Positions 13,665 through 24,599 of a stretch of DNA of 64,000 bases are shown here, piece by piece (position 1 is the stretch's first letter; every line of letters begins with the position of its first letter). The position numbers and the translations under genes are program-made. The notes beneath the pieces were generated by a model. It saw only the letters and a program-made list of their open reading frames with translations. It was not told the DNA's origin and did not search any database. The stretch is from Nelumbo lutea (taxonomy: Eukaryota; Streptophyta; Magnoliopsida; Proteales; Nelumbonaceae), in contig JAKGHH010000004.1 in assembly GCA_022828595.1 (NCBI GenBank), positions 50,332,922 through 50,396,921 on the forward strand, read 5' to 3'.

Positions 13665-14263
13665 ATGTCAATAAAAATAATAATTTAGTAAATTCAATAA
13701 ATATTTTTTAACTTAATAACATAAATATATAAATAATTAGGAAAGAAAAATAGATAGAAAAAAGAATTTCCTCATGGATAATTTAATTAATTTTGTCAAA
13801 TAAATAAATGAATAATTTAATTTAATATAAATTAATATCCAAACTACCCCACCCATTGAAAACCCTAAATATTAGGCACAAAGCGATAAAAAAGAGAGAA
13901 ATAATTAAATAATCTAGTAAATCAAATCAACAAAATCTTTTAACTTATTAAAATAAGTATAAGACGGAATAGTTAGTGGTTTATTAATGGCATCATTGTA
14001 AATAGTTACATGTTCAACAACAAATAAGAAAGAGAGATTACTAGAAAATGAGAGAGAAACAAAGAATAAAAATTTCCTCATCGCAATACAAGCTTTATAT
14101 GATGGTGGGGCACAAACGGGGCCCGACCAATGGAAAGGTTTAACTTATTAAAATAAGTGTTGTTGATATAAAGGCAAACCTGGCCCGAACGGGGCCCGAC
14201 CAATGGAAAGGTTTAATCCCAACCAATACCTATCCTATTGATAGCCCTAAATATTAAGCTCAG

Positions 14264-14266
<3 letters not shown>

Positions 14267-14299
<33 letters not shown>
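14267..14299. repeat. (GA)n microsatellite
   Basis: About 16 GA units after AAATATTAAGCTCAGGGAA. Confidence 0.9.
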
Positions 14300-14302
<3 letters not shown>

Positions 14303-14627
14303 AACAATTTACTTAATTTTGTAAAATAAATAAATCAATAACTTATATTACCATTGACAACCGCAAATATTGGTCATAGGTTGAATTAAATAAATAAACA
14401 TTTATGGAGAATAATGTATTTAATCCATTAGAACAAATAAATGAATAATTTAATTTAATAAAATAAAGAACTACAATTTTAGATATTATTGGGACACAAC
14501 CTATCCGACACTATAACTAATTTGAAAAATTAATAAATCAATAATTTAATTTAATAAAAGAAATAAATATTCATTTATTATTGGGAAAATCAAATAAATA
14601 AAAGTTTTTGAATAATTTAATAAATAA

Positions 14628-14756
14628 ACATTCAAGCTGAGCATGAAATTCTATGATTGAATAAAGTTAAGGGCAAGGGATCATGTTGCAAGACCCAACC
14701 ATGAGTAAGCATGTATTATTAGAATCATAATATGATTCCATAGCAGCTATTATCTA
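14628..14756 (+). repeat. Dispersed duplicate, copy 2
   Basis: Second copy of the segment at 12,405-12,537; the two differ by a handful of substitutions and one short gap. Confidence 0.7.
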
Positions 14757-15083
14757 ATTAAATAAATAGAAATTTTTGGAGAATAATTTATTTAATCTAT
14801 TAAAATAAATAGTATAATTTAGTGAATACAATTACATTAATGCCCTTAGTAAGGTGGCCAGCACTAAAATCAACAATAAAAGAAGGAAGTCTCATAACTA
14901 AGAACTACTAATCACGAGCATAAAACATAATCAGGACTAAATTAAAAAGGAAGAAAACTATAGCCTGTTCGGCCCGTTGGAGTAGAATTAAGCCTATGCC
15001 CTTAAATTAGGATCACTGATTTTTGCATTTTAATTGAATAGGATTCAGTAGTTTTGTTTGGCTCTAGTAGCTCTAGCCAAGTT

Positions 15084-15375
15084 AAATTGAATGGTCCTAG
15101 GAGTGACTCAAAATGAGGGCAAGAGTGGAGAGGGGGTTAGCAAGATGTGTCAAATATCCCAACTAGCAAGTCATTTTAAACTGAGAAAAGGTAGGGTTAA
15201 CTCAGAAAGGAATGACTAAACAGAAAAGGGTGAATGACTAAACTGAATGGTCCTAGGAGTGACTTAAAATGAGGGCAAGAGTGGAGAGGGGAAGCTTTAC
15301 AAGATGTGTTAAATATCCCAACTAGCAAGTCATTTAAAATAGAGAAAAGGTTGGGTTAACTCAAAAAAGTTCTTA
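15084..15375 (+). repeat. Local tandem duplication of about 150 bp
   Basis: The block starting GAATGGTCCTAGGAGTGACT, including AATATCCCAACTAGCAAG and GAGAAAAGG, occurs at 15,090 and again at 15,240. A related copy lies at about 24,660-24,820, so the unit belongs to a dispersed repeat family. Confidence 0.75.
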
Positions 15376-15441
15376 AGTGATTTCTTCAGCTGACATATTC
15401 TTTCTACTACATACCTCCTACCAGGATATTCAAATGATTCT

Positions 15442-15843
15442 TTGCATACAAGCTACCACAACCACCTTAGAATTGCACAGTTCCATCAGCACTTGGCTGA
15501 GAAACTTGATCTGGAGATGTCTGCACTCCAGTTCATGATAAAGGAATATCCTGGAAATGAGGAAGAGAGAATGAGAGCAGCAATTGGGAAGTTTGGGCTG
15601 ACAGGCAAAGCACAGGTAATGCCAATGAAGAACCTGTCCGATGGACAAAGGAGCCGGGTGATATTTGCGTGGTTGGCATGGAGACAATCACACATGATGG
15701 TACTGGTGAGCCATGACTTCAGGCTCATCAACCAGATAGCTGAAGAGATATGGGTATGTGAGAACCAGACTGTAACCCGGTGGGAGGGTGACATTATGGA
15801 TTTCAAGCAGCATCTGAGAAGCAAGGCGGGTTTGTCTGATTGA
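15442..15843 (+). pseudogene. ABCF1: ABCF1/GCN20-type ATPase C-terminal fragment lacking Walker B
   Basis: The open frame of 133 codons ends with the C-terminal half of an ABC-F subfamily protein; from about residue 9 on it reads as ABCF1-like. Family members are soluble twin-cassette ATPases linked to ribosome function and GCN2 signalling. The signature LSDGQ is at residues 65-69, the H-loop motif LVSHDF at 88-93, and the usual C-terminal tail ends AGLSD. The Walker A region is absent upstream. The family's Walker B block (DEPTNHLD and about 20 following residues) is cleanly missing: residue 85 or 86 joins straight to VLVSHDF, an in-frame loss of about 84 bases near 15,697-15,702. ATP hydrolysis is therefore not expected. 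No introns are visible. The first codons derive from a flanking repeat (15,402-15,455, also at 18,181-18,236), so the ATG is not the ancestral start. A retrocopy or transposon-captured exon is the likely origin. Confidence 0.85.
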
Positions 15844-16880
15844 GGTGTGACGCAGGTAAGGACCGAGTCATTGAGGATCTATTTTATTCATATAGTTTCT
15901 ACCGACTTTTTTATCATTACATTCTCCATTTTTTGTCGAAGTGGGGATGATGATGACGATATCAAGAGGGCGGAGCAATAAGTTGAGGCCAGAGATGGGG
16001 CGGGTATTATTACAGAGCCTAACCCTGGAGGTCCAATTTTCTCTGCTAGATTAGCAGAAGATTGATGATGTCTTTTTATATATTTGTTTGGTTAATTAAT
16101 TAGATAGATGGAGATGGCTGGAGGAGAGTTGTATAACACTACCTTTCAAAAGATACTATTTGAGTGGAAAAAGAGATTGCAGGTTTTACATGCTTGAAAA
16201 TGTTTTATATGTTTGCTTTTATTTTTAAATTTTCATTTTGGATACACTTTATATGTTATGTTTATGTATTTTAATTTTAGATAATAGACTTTTTAAATCA
16301 TTTATTTTAAACTAAAATCCTCTTTACTAGATTGGGTTCGACTTGAACCGAGGGCCTACGAGGCCAAATGGCTTAACAAAGATGACTCAACAAGATGAAA
16401 CTGGTTTAACAAGGTATGGACAAGTGTAGACAAGATTAGCTGTACATGACCCATGACCTAAATGGCTTGTAAATGATGGCTCAAACAGGTTTTGAACTAG
16501 ACCAATCTTAGGTTAAATTAGGGGATAAGGTGACTATAGGATCACTCAACAAGGTCAAAATATGCCAGGTTTGGGTTGAACAAATGAAGGGGGTTGGGAG
16601 TGTGACTAGATCGGGTCAAGACCCAACTAGGCCTGGGTGAATCAATAGATGACTCTACAAATACGATCTAGGTTTAAGCTTAGACTAGACGAGGAATACT
16701 CAACTATGGGTACACTAGAGACTAGAAGACATGGTATGACTATATGCATACTAATAAAGATAACGAATGAACCTTCAAACACTGAACAGGAATTGCATTT
16801 TTCCTAGGTTCAAAAGACTATTCCTTTGAAAGTCACATGGTGAGGACTGTAACCATCTACTAATTTCCTGTTCATTTACT
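15844..16880. other. Non-coding mosaic after the ABCF1 fragment
   Basis: 15,845-16,140 may retain ABCF1 3'-UTR sequence but cannot be verified. 16,155-16,310 is a copy of a dispersed repeat also found at 21,110-21,260 and 22,990-23,150 (shared word GGTTTTACATGCT). 16,590-16,640 (GGTTGGGAGTGTGACTAGAT) recurs at 24,936-24,985. Nothing coding is recognised. Confidence 0.5.
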
Positions 16881-17797
16881 GCAAAGTTATGGGAGTGGCT
16901 CTTCTCATTGTTTGGATGCAGGTTGGTCAGGCCAGCGGATGCAAGCTTGATTTTTTATCTGGTTTTCCTTTCTTGGCAACACAAGAGGAAGAATTATGTG
17001 GAGGTGTGCAAGAGTAGTGTTGCTCTAGTCTGTGTGGGAAGAAAGGAATACTAGAACTTTTCAAGAGAACGAGAGAAACTTAGAAGAGATGAAGGAATGC
17101 ATTCTAAATAGGGTGATCTTATGGCTAAAATCACTGGACTTATTTCATCATTTATCATTTAGTGATATTTGGAGGAATTGGTTAGCAGTGGCTAATTGTT
17201 CATCTAGAAAGATTAAAGTGAGTCTGACTTGGGAACCCCCTCCTAAGAACTTTTTGAAACTGAATTTCGATGGAAGTAGTCTTGGTAACCCAGGTCCGTT
17301 AGGGGGGGAGGGGTATTGAGGAATGAGGCTGTTAGGGCGGAAAATCTGTTAGGGCGGAACTCGCAGCTGCTATCCAAGGAGTACAGCTAACTGTGCAGAT
17401 AGGTGTGGAACATCTGATAATAGAAGGGGACTCCAAGGTGGTATTGGGATGGCTACAAAACCCGGACTCTATAGTGTGGTGCTTTAAGAATGAAACTAAA
17501 AAATTCAACTGCCTGACAAGAAGTTTGACAGTGAGAATACAATGGGTGGGGAGATCTACTAACTCTATGGCTGATGGCCTTGCAAAGCAAGTGGTAAACA
17601 GGGAAAGCTTATATTGGGCTCAATTGTAGATTGAATCTGTTTCCCGTTTTCAGTTTTTTGGTTTCTGTTTTCTGTTATCTGTCTCCGTTTGTCTTTCTTC
17701 CTGCTAATTTGGAGAGGACGCAGCTCGTGCCTCTCCATGAGAAGCTTGTAATTCTCTATTAATGAATCTTATCTCTTTACTCGACAAAAAAAAAAAA
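16880..17797 (+). mobile_element. 5'-truncated L1-type LINE tail with RNase H
   Basis: The order is that of the 3' end of plant L1-type LINEs. A zinc-knuckle/linker region ends in WEERNTRTF (near 17,030-17,058). A plant RNase H domain follows, with LNFDGSSLGNPGP holding the first catalytic Asp, then IIEGDSK, then a final NSMADGLAKQ stretch. A short 3' UTR ends at an A12 tract at 17,786-17,797. A 14-bp word (CTGTTAGGGCGGAA) is duplicated at about 17,328 and 17,348, shifting the frame in the middle of RNase H, so the element is dead. The 5' end (endonuclease and reverse transcriptase) is missing, typical of 5' truncation at insertion. No clear target duplication was found. Confidence 0.8.
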
Positions 17798-18365
17798 ACT
17801 CTAGAAGGGCTTTACATTTTTCAAAGGGGGTTTACTTCAACAATTCAGCAATTCTTCTTCCAATCTTGCAGTGGTACTATCAAATTTACAATGAATATCT
17901 CCTCCCAATCATTCTCAAGCATATTGCATACCATTCTGCAATCCTTTGCTGCTTTAGCCATAATTTGTATTTGTATTTCTTTTTTTGGTTTTTCCTCCTG
18001 CTTTCCCACTTCAGAGTTTCTAGAAACCCACTGTGTTTCTTCTACAAGTTCAGAGTCTCCACTCTTCTATCTTCTCTAGTTTCCTCCTTCAAGATTTTTG
18101 TGACCTCTTTCCAACCAGTCCTTTTTTCCTTCCCCAAAATACCCCATAAGCACCACATATCTTCCTTTAACATTCTCCCTTCTTTCTACTACATACCTCC
18201 TCCTAGGAAATTCAAATGATTCTTAACATACAAGCTTTCCTATCCTCCATGAAAGTGTGAAACCACCCCATAGCTTCTTCTCCAATCAGAAACACCTTCA
18301 CCATGGTGGCTTCCCTACTTTCAAACAGAAAATGCTTTGCTTCAATCTCTGAAATTTCCTTTCAT
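17798..18365. other. Pyrimidine-rich unrecognised stretch
   Basis: A T/C-rich region with overlapping open frames at 17,762-18,219 that have no recognisable domain and low complexity. 18,181-18,236 (CTACTACATACCTCCT) is the sister copy of the repeat directly upstream of the ABCF1 fragment. Confidence 0.4.
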
Positions 18366-18800
18366 CCATAACTCCACCTCCCCTCCCTTGTTTATATTTT
18401 TTTTATAAATTACAATTCAATATTTGATATTTCTATAAATTTATTAGATGAGTATGCGTTAAAAATCATTTAACTTTTGAAATGCATTTAAAATTTTCTT
18501 TATTTTAAACATAATAAAGTGGATTTTGGATTAGATCAAAATCAGACCCAATTACAAACCTACATATCACTAAATATATTCTTCTTTGCCAATGAATTTC
18601 TACACACATTATTTTTCTCATGCAAGCAACCAATCATCTTTTCATAATTGTCATTCCTTTATCTTCTTAAGGTTATAGTAGTGCATAGAACAATAAATTA
18701 ATTCAGAACCTTCGATACCACAACAAGAAAATCTTTGTTTTGCATTTTTTGTATTTTTAAATCATAAAACTTTTATTTTCAAAAAATAAGGTCCTAGAAA
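18366..18800. repeat. Dispersed repeat, copy A
   Basis: Contains CATCTTTTCATAATTGTCA, TTCTTTATTTTAAACATAATAA and ACAAACCTACATATCACTA, all present in the same order at 21,490-22,620 (copy B, expanded by insertions). The 18,721-18,795 end matches 24,860-24,935. The family is unknown. Confidence 0.6.
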
Positions 18801-18889
18801 AACTCAATTTATTTTCAAAATATAAAAGAAGTCACCCACAAGTTACCGTTTACATGTGAATAATGAAGTTCCAACATGCCTTTATTTTT

Positions 18890-20640
18890 AATGTTACCAT
18901 CCTCTCCTCATAGGGGTGCGCCCTTGAATCATGAAGGAAAGAAGACTGACTATGACCTGGCCCAAGAGGGTTGATATGATTCATTCTTCCTTAAAAAGGT
19001 AACAAATAGTCAATGACATTCTCAACATTACACTTATCATGCATTTCTAGACTAAGCCAAAAGTAACACTCCATCTCTTCCCCTTTACCTCACTTTTATT
19101 TTCTTATTTTTTTCTTACTTTCCATTTTTTCTTCCCTTTTTTGATCTTTTTTTTTTCTTTTGTTTTTTTTTTTGCCCAAGTAAATTCTAAACCTCAAGGA
19201 CTCAAAATGAGTAATTGTGCACCCTTGCCCTGGTATGGAAGGAAATGTCTTCATGCCCCTAGTGTACACACCTCTGGGATGTCTTAGTAAATAGGAAGAA
19301 ATGTGGCTTAGGTCGGGTTTCATCAAAGAAGGATAAATGGCACAAAACCCAAATGAATTGACCGCACCTGAATCGACTCCTCAGGCTACCTACATATCTT
19401 GGTTTTAAGTCCCAAGAATCAGGCCATGTGTAGTTCAAATGAACAACACTTGGGTTCCCCTACTTCAAGAGTCAAATTCCATCGTCGCCAATTCAAAGAG
19501 TCTAGCCATGTTTTGGCCTCAAGAGGACTTTTATAGGTTATAAAGAGGTTCTTAGGTTTATGGATTCCAAAGAAAAGGATATTTGGCTCAAAGCACATGT
19601 CTTGCCTTAGTTAGGAAACTACTTTGTCATCTCCCAAAACGAAACTCTTGCCCTTGCTTGAAATTCTCTGTGGCTCTTTGCGTCAACCCCTTGTTGGTGA
19701 TGCTTTTTCATTTCTCCCCTTTGTTTGACATTCTTAGTCATTATTTTACTTTTTTTCTACCCCTTGATTATTGTGCCTTTTGATTTTTCCGCTGCTTGCC
19801 ACTTTTCATTTTTCTATCTTTTTTGTGCCCCTTGGCTGTGTTTTCTTTTGAATTTTTCCTTGCTAGGAACTCTTTATTTATTTTTGCTTCCGCTTTTGTT
19901 TCTTTTTTTTTTTCTTTGCTCCTTGCTTGAAATCAGATAGCATACTTTTTTCCTTGCCCCTTCTTTCTCACTCTTTTGGGCTACCATTATCAATACTTGC
20001 ACTTCGTTCGAATTCTGTTTCTCTTCCTTCTCATTTGCTGTCGCTTTCTTTTCTTCTTGTGGGCATCCTTCGACAATTGGAAGATTTACTTTCTTGATTT
20101 TCCTAACAAAGGCATGGGTGGAATAAGGGGGTGGGCAAATAAAACAAAGGCTGAAATCAGCTCAATGGGCTAACAAAGGTACGAATTGATTCATGGGTTA
20201 AGGATTAATGGTGGTGTAGAAATGAAGGCCTCCTTTCTAGACTTATTTACAATTTCTATTGCTTTCTATCATTGATGGGTTATTGGCTCAAGAGTAATGA
20301 CCCTCTCCATAGCTTGTTCCAAGCAAAGTCCATTCCCACCCCTAGGTACTGTTCATGTGGTTCATGAAAGCAAGGCTTATCATTGTAAGGCTCAAACGGA
20401 TAACTAGAGGTAATTGACTACACACTTTGGGTTATTTCGAGAGATAAACAAACGGCCAAGGATGGCCTCCCTTCCTTGATGCGCACATTTTGGGGGTTTC
20501 AACACACCCAATTATTTTGGAAATGGGCTCAGGCCTCCTTTCCCCAATTAAGGTCTATGTGGTAAACCTATCCCCAATTCTTTAAATAACACCAACCCCT
20601 GATTGAGGATTGGGGCCTCCACTCACACTCTCTTTTTTTT
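18890..20640. other. Non-coding, T-rich region with a common plant repeat
   Basis: Around 19,370-19,450 is the phrase CAGGCTACCTACATATCTTG followed by GGCCATGTGTAGTTC, which resembles a phrase I associate with a widely repeated plant sequence. The rest is T/C-rich with short hydrophobic open frames (19,583-20,173) whose composition mirrors the poly-pyrimidine bias. No gene is supported. Confidence 0.4.
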
Positions 20641-20809
20641 TTTTTTTTTTACTTCATTTTCTTTACACCTCTAGGCCTAGATCTAGCCATAACGCAATAA
20701 GGTTAAGTGAAAACATCAAAGGAACAATTCTACCTTCTCAAGTTAGAATTACTCTCATGTAAACCACATCTCAAAGGAGACCATAGAATTAGAGATGGAA
20801 GACCAGTTT

Positions 20810-21430
20810 CCCCATGATGCGTTGGCATGCCCCTTATAGTAGGAGAAATTTCACACATCAATTTCAAAGAGATCACACTCAGGGAGCTTCATTAAGCACA
20901 ATAGTGGACAATGAACTTGGGGCTGCATTATTAACAAAACAAGTAGAAAAGCAACGTCTATTGTTTTCAATAAGAATTTCAACCCCTAACATAGACTTGT
21001 TCGGGCTTGCCTCAAGGGACATGGTACAAAGGCGACTCATAGAATCAAGAATGCAATATGTTTTACATAACATTAGCTACTTGAAGTAATGCAATTAAGG
21101 AAAAAAATAGATTGTAGGTTTTACATGCTTGAAAATGTTTTATATGTTTGCTTTTATTTTTAAATTTTCATTTTGAATACACTTTATATGCTATGTTTAT
21201 GTATTTTAATTTTAGATAATAGATTTTTTAAATCATTTATTTTAAAATTTAAGTTTATATTTTTTATTAACATCATATTTAATATTTTTTGAAATTTTTT
21301 AAAATTGTTAGTTTTTTTTGAATTTTCTGACTTTTTTTAGCTTTTTTTTTTGTAATTTTGCACCTTTCTTAAAAAGGCGTGCGCCTCGGGCACAAATTGG
21401 CCCTTGTGCTTTTAAAACACTGCTATTGCC
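20810..21430 (+). repeat. Dispersed mosaic element, copy with GGCG-rich right end
   Basis: A short frame (20,814-21,089) includes DLFGLAS and QRRLIES, and is followed by the GGTTTTACATGC block, a T-rich stretch and a right end rich in GGCGTGCGCC that closes with CTTTTAAAACACTG. The same order recurs at 22,890-23,340. The CAGTGTTTTAAAAG-like end resembles a hAT terminus, but no matching left end was found. Confidence 0.5.
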
Positions 21431-21489
21431 CCCCCCCAAGTCCCCAAAGAAGTGCTCCACCTTGAAGTGTAAAAAGAGTTTCAAGTCTT

Positions 21490-22620
21490 TATGTGTAGTT
21501 ATATAAATTTTATAACTAATAATTCAATATTTTATATTTCCATAAATTTATTATGTGTTTATGCATTAAAAAGTATTTTACTTTTGAAACACTTTTGAAA
21601 TTTTTCTTTATTCTTTTGAAGATAAATAAAATTAAATTAAATAAAAAAAGAATACAAGGAAAGGCGATAAGAAATCACCCGAATGAAAAGGATAAAACAC
21701 CCAAAGACTTCTGACTAAAGCTTAAGACACCCAGATATGCCAAACCATCCCATCAAAACCAAATCCACAAAATCAAACCCCATACAATGCAGAAAGAAAC
21801 CACATGTAACAACAGCAAACGAGCACAAACCAAATGCCCAAACAATACCCAAAACAAACAAAAACCACCCCCTCCCGGTACCCATGCCATAACAAGCCCC
21901 AAAGAATGCCGACTCAACAAATCTTCTTGTTAATTTTTTGATTGTCATCTTCTTGTTGTCTTCTGACTGCACTTCTGGATTTCCTTACTTTCTTGTTAGG
22001 TCCAAGGTCAAACATTCCTCCCTCTCCCCCTCGTCTTCCTTCTCCTCGATCGCCTCCCTCAAACTTTTCCACCCCTTGATTTATTAAATTACTTGAATTT
22101 CAATCAGCCACTGTGTCTTCCAAATCTGATCTATTAAAGTTTTCTTTATTTTAAACATAATAAGTGGATTTGAATAAATCCAAATCAGATCTATGTCCTA
22201 TATTTCAGATTTTAAACCAGATTCAGATTCGAAGTTTCACTAATAGAATTGGATTTCGATGTGGTTTGATCAGACATAAATCTAACCCAATTACAAACCT
22301 ACATATCACTACATATATTGGTCTAAATATCATGTTTTAGTGATGGTTGATTCTTAATAAAGATAAAGAACCATTGACAATTGTACTGACTATTGAGAGC
22401 CCATCTCTCATGGATATGGCCTTAATTTTCCTCTTGTCCTCTCGTAATTGTGCAGGTGGTCAATCGATAATTCCATAATATCTAATTTTTTTTGTTGCTA
22501 CTTCTTTGCCAATGTATTTCTACACATAAATTAACTATCTCACGCAACAAACCTATCATCTTTTCATAATTGTCACAGAAATAGAACAACAAATTAATTA
22601 AGAACTTTCGATACCTAAAT
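21490..22620. repeat. Dispersed repeat, copy B
   Basis: Sister of 18,366-18,800 with extra inserted sequence (about 21,600-22,140). The frame at 21,715-21,972 (- strand) is low complexity and not called. Confidence 0.5.
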
Positions 22621-22634
22621 TATTAATATATTAC

Positions 22635-22790
22635 AACAAATTGGATGTGTTTTCAAAGATGATGGAAAAGTTGTTGCTTTAATTTCAAGGCCAAATGATA
22701 CAGGTCTCGCACTTAGAGTTGAGATTATGACCATACTGCAAGGAGCACAAAGGGCAAAATGAGCTAACGTGGACTTGTTTGGTAATATTG
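22635..22790 (+). pseudogene. RNase H-like fragment of a LINE
   Basis: The translation includes CVFKDDGKVVALISR followed by a segment ending LQGAQRAK, which fits the central strand and helix of the plant RNase H (RVT_3) family. A stop codon (TGA) interrupts it and no catalytic triad is complete. It probably belonged to a LINE broken by later insertions. Confidence 0.5.
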
Positions 22791-22889
22791 TTCATTCATT
22801 CTTCTTAATAAAATATCTTCTTAAAAAGCAATTAAAACTATAAAATCATTATTTTTTTTGTGTGAAAACTAAGAATTTAAAACCTAATG

Positions 22890-23340
22890 TGGACTTGTTT
22901 GGGCTTGCCTCAAGGGGCGTGGCACAAAGGCGGCTCATAGAATCAGGAATGTAATATGTTTTACATTACATTAGCTACTTGGAAGTACTACAATTGAGTG
23001 AAAAAAAGAGACTAGAGGTTTTACATGCTCGAAAATGTTTTATATGTTTGACTTTATTTTTAAATTCTCATTTGAATATGCTTTATATCTTATGTTTATG
23101 TATTTTAATTTTAGATAATAGGTTTTTTAAAACATTTATTTTTAAATTTAGGTTTATATTTTTTTATTAATATTATGTTTAATATTTTTTATTTTTTCGC
23201 ATTTTTTTGAATTTTTTTTACTTTTTTTTATTTTTTAGCATTTTTTTTGTATTTTTGCGCCTTGCTTCAAAAAGGCGCATGCCTCACCTTGCGCCTCAGG
23301 CACAAACTTACCCTTGCGCCTTGCGCTTTTAAAACATTGT
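22890..23340 (+). repeat. Dispersed mosaic element, second copy
   Basis: Parallels 20,985-21,430: DLFGLAS-encoding block, TTTTACATGCTCG block, T-rich spacer, then a GGCGC-rich end closing with GCGCTTTTAAAACATTG at about 23,340. Confidence 0.55.
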
Positions 23341-23514
23341 TCATTCCCAAGGGAAGGGAAGGGAATGGCCAGCCCCTCAAATGGGGGAATGCCATTCCAA
23401 CTGGAATGGGAATGGGAATCCGATTCCACACAACCAAACAGTTGGAACCGGAATAGACCATTCCGATTCTGATTCCATACCCCTATTCCCGCTAACCAAA
23501 CGGGGCCTAAGTTT
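23341..23514. mobile_element. Possible PIF/Harbinger-like MITE remnant
   Basis: The right end reads CTAACCAAACGGGGCCTAA, the reverse complement of a common Tourist/Harbinger-type terminus with TAA target site. Internal GGAATGGGAATGGGAAT words are typical of such elements. No left terminus was found. Confidence 0.35.
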
Positions 23515-23829
23515 AAGAAGACTGATTGTTGAAGACAACCCTACTAATTGGCTACAAAAAGAAGAAACTAGGTTATGGAATTATGTAAATGAAAAAAGGA
23601 TATTTAAATGGCTGAACCAGAATATGGAAGTGAGATTCCAATGGGTGAGGAGAAGTGTGCTAACTCCTTTGTTGTAGTACTTGCTAAACAGGGGGTAGGA
23701 AGGGGAAACTTGTTTTGGACTTTATTGTATGTTTGTGATTTTGTTGGGGAAGGTAAAGAGAGCTTATCCTTCCCCTATTCTATTCTATCTACATTTAATC
23801 TATAAATAAAATGTTTCTATTATTTATCA
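23515..23829 (+). mobile_element. LINE 3' tail (RNase H C-terminus)
   Basis: A frame-broken stretch encodes the C-terminal part of plant LINE RNase H, with VEDNPTNWLQ, RFQWVRRS and VLAKQGVGRGN in order, followed by a short 3' UTR with AATAAAATG and a degenerate A-rich tail. It parallels the LINE at 17,400-17,797 but is shorter. Confidence 0.65.
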
Positions 23830-23866
23830 AAAATATATACAACAAATTATGAAAATTACTTATGAC

Positions 23867-24392
23867 CAGTGTTTTAAAAGGTGTGGGAGGTGTACGCCCA
23901 CAGGTGAGGTGCTCCCAAAACACCCCAAGGTGTATGCTAGAGGCGCTGACAGCTCTGAGGCATACTCATGTACACCTCATATAAAAAGACTACAAAATAA
24001 AAATAAAAAAAAAGGAAAAGAAAGGAAAGGAAAAGAAAAAGAAAGAAAGAGAAGAAAAAAAAAAGAGAAAATGAAAGGGAAGAAAAGATATGGGGAAAGA
24101 AAGTGGTTGCCTGTCCCTAGCCCCTTCAGCTGGAGCCCTTTCAACTAGCGTTGTGCATCTTTATTCTTCTTAATATAAAAGATTTTTATTCAAAATAAAG
24201 AAAAAATGAGATCCCCCCTTCTTCTTCTTCCTCCTCCCCTTCCTCTTCCTTCTTCCTCTTGACCCCCCTCCTCTTAAGGAGGCTTACGCCTCAATGTGTT
24301 CAGGAGTCTTGTGCATCTTACGTTCTGAACTACGCCTAACACCTCTAGGTAGTGGAACACCTTACATCACGCCTCCGTGTTTCAAAACATTG
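23867..24392. mobile_element. hAT-type MITE, 526 bp
   Basis: The left end CAGTGTTTTAAAAG pairs with a right end that reverse-complements to CAATGTTTTGAAACAC. The flanking 8-mers CTTATGAC (23,859-23,866) and CTCATGAC (24,393-24,400) match 7 of 8, the hAT target length. The interior has a purine-rich half (AAAGGAAAGG-type) and a pyrimidine-rich half, with GGCGT-like subterminal words. No transposase, hence non-autonomous. Confidence 0.85.
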
Positions 24393-24599
24393 CTCATGAC
24401 TAAAATTACTAGACATAAAAAATAGGTCGTACTGCATTGTATCATATAGTATCCTATGACATTTGTACTTGCATAGTATTTTGTAAATACCATATCATAT
24501 CCCCATTTCCCATATCCATATCTGTGTACAAAAATCATAGCATATGGGAGGCATTAATAAATAAAATTCATCTACTAACTCAAAACGGTTGACATGGGT

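Larger units (their letters stand above)
1100..14870. repeat. Decayed AT-rich macro-repeat array
   Basis: About 13.8 kb is built from a few recurring modules. One is an AT-rich block with the constant core AAATCTATGGATAATAATTT and runs of AAATAAATAAAT. A second block mentions GGGCTTGAATA, TTGATATAAAGGC and AAGCCC. A third contains GACAACCCTAAATATT. A fourth contains GGGACAGGACATGTAC-like words. Copies are 70-95% alike by eye and appear more than ten times, all in the + orientation. There are no credible coding regions; open frames here are short and track the repeats. Its origin is unknown: it could be a degenerate satellite, a tandemly amplified non-autonomous element, or the internal tandem region of a large retroelement. 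Confidence 0.8.

Noticed and set aside
17762..18219. Two overlapping 105-117-codon frames
   Set aside because: Pyrimidine-rich composition, no domain, and they begin in the LINE 3' end.
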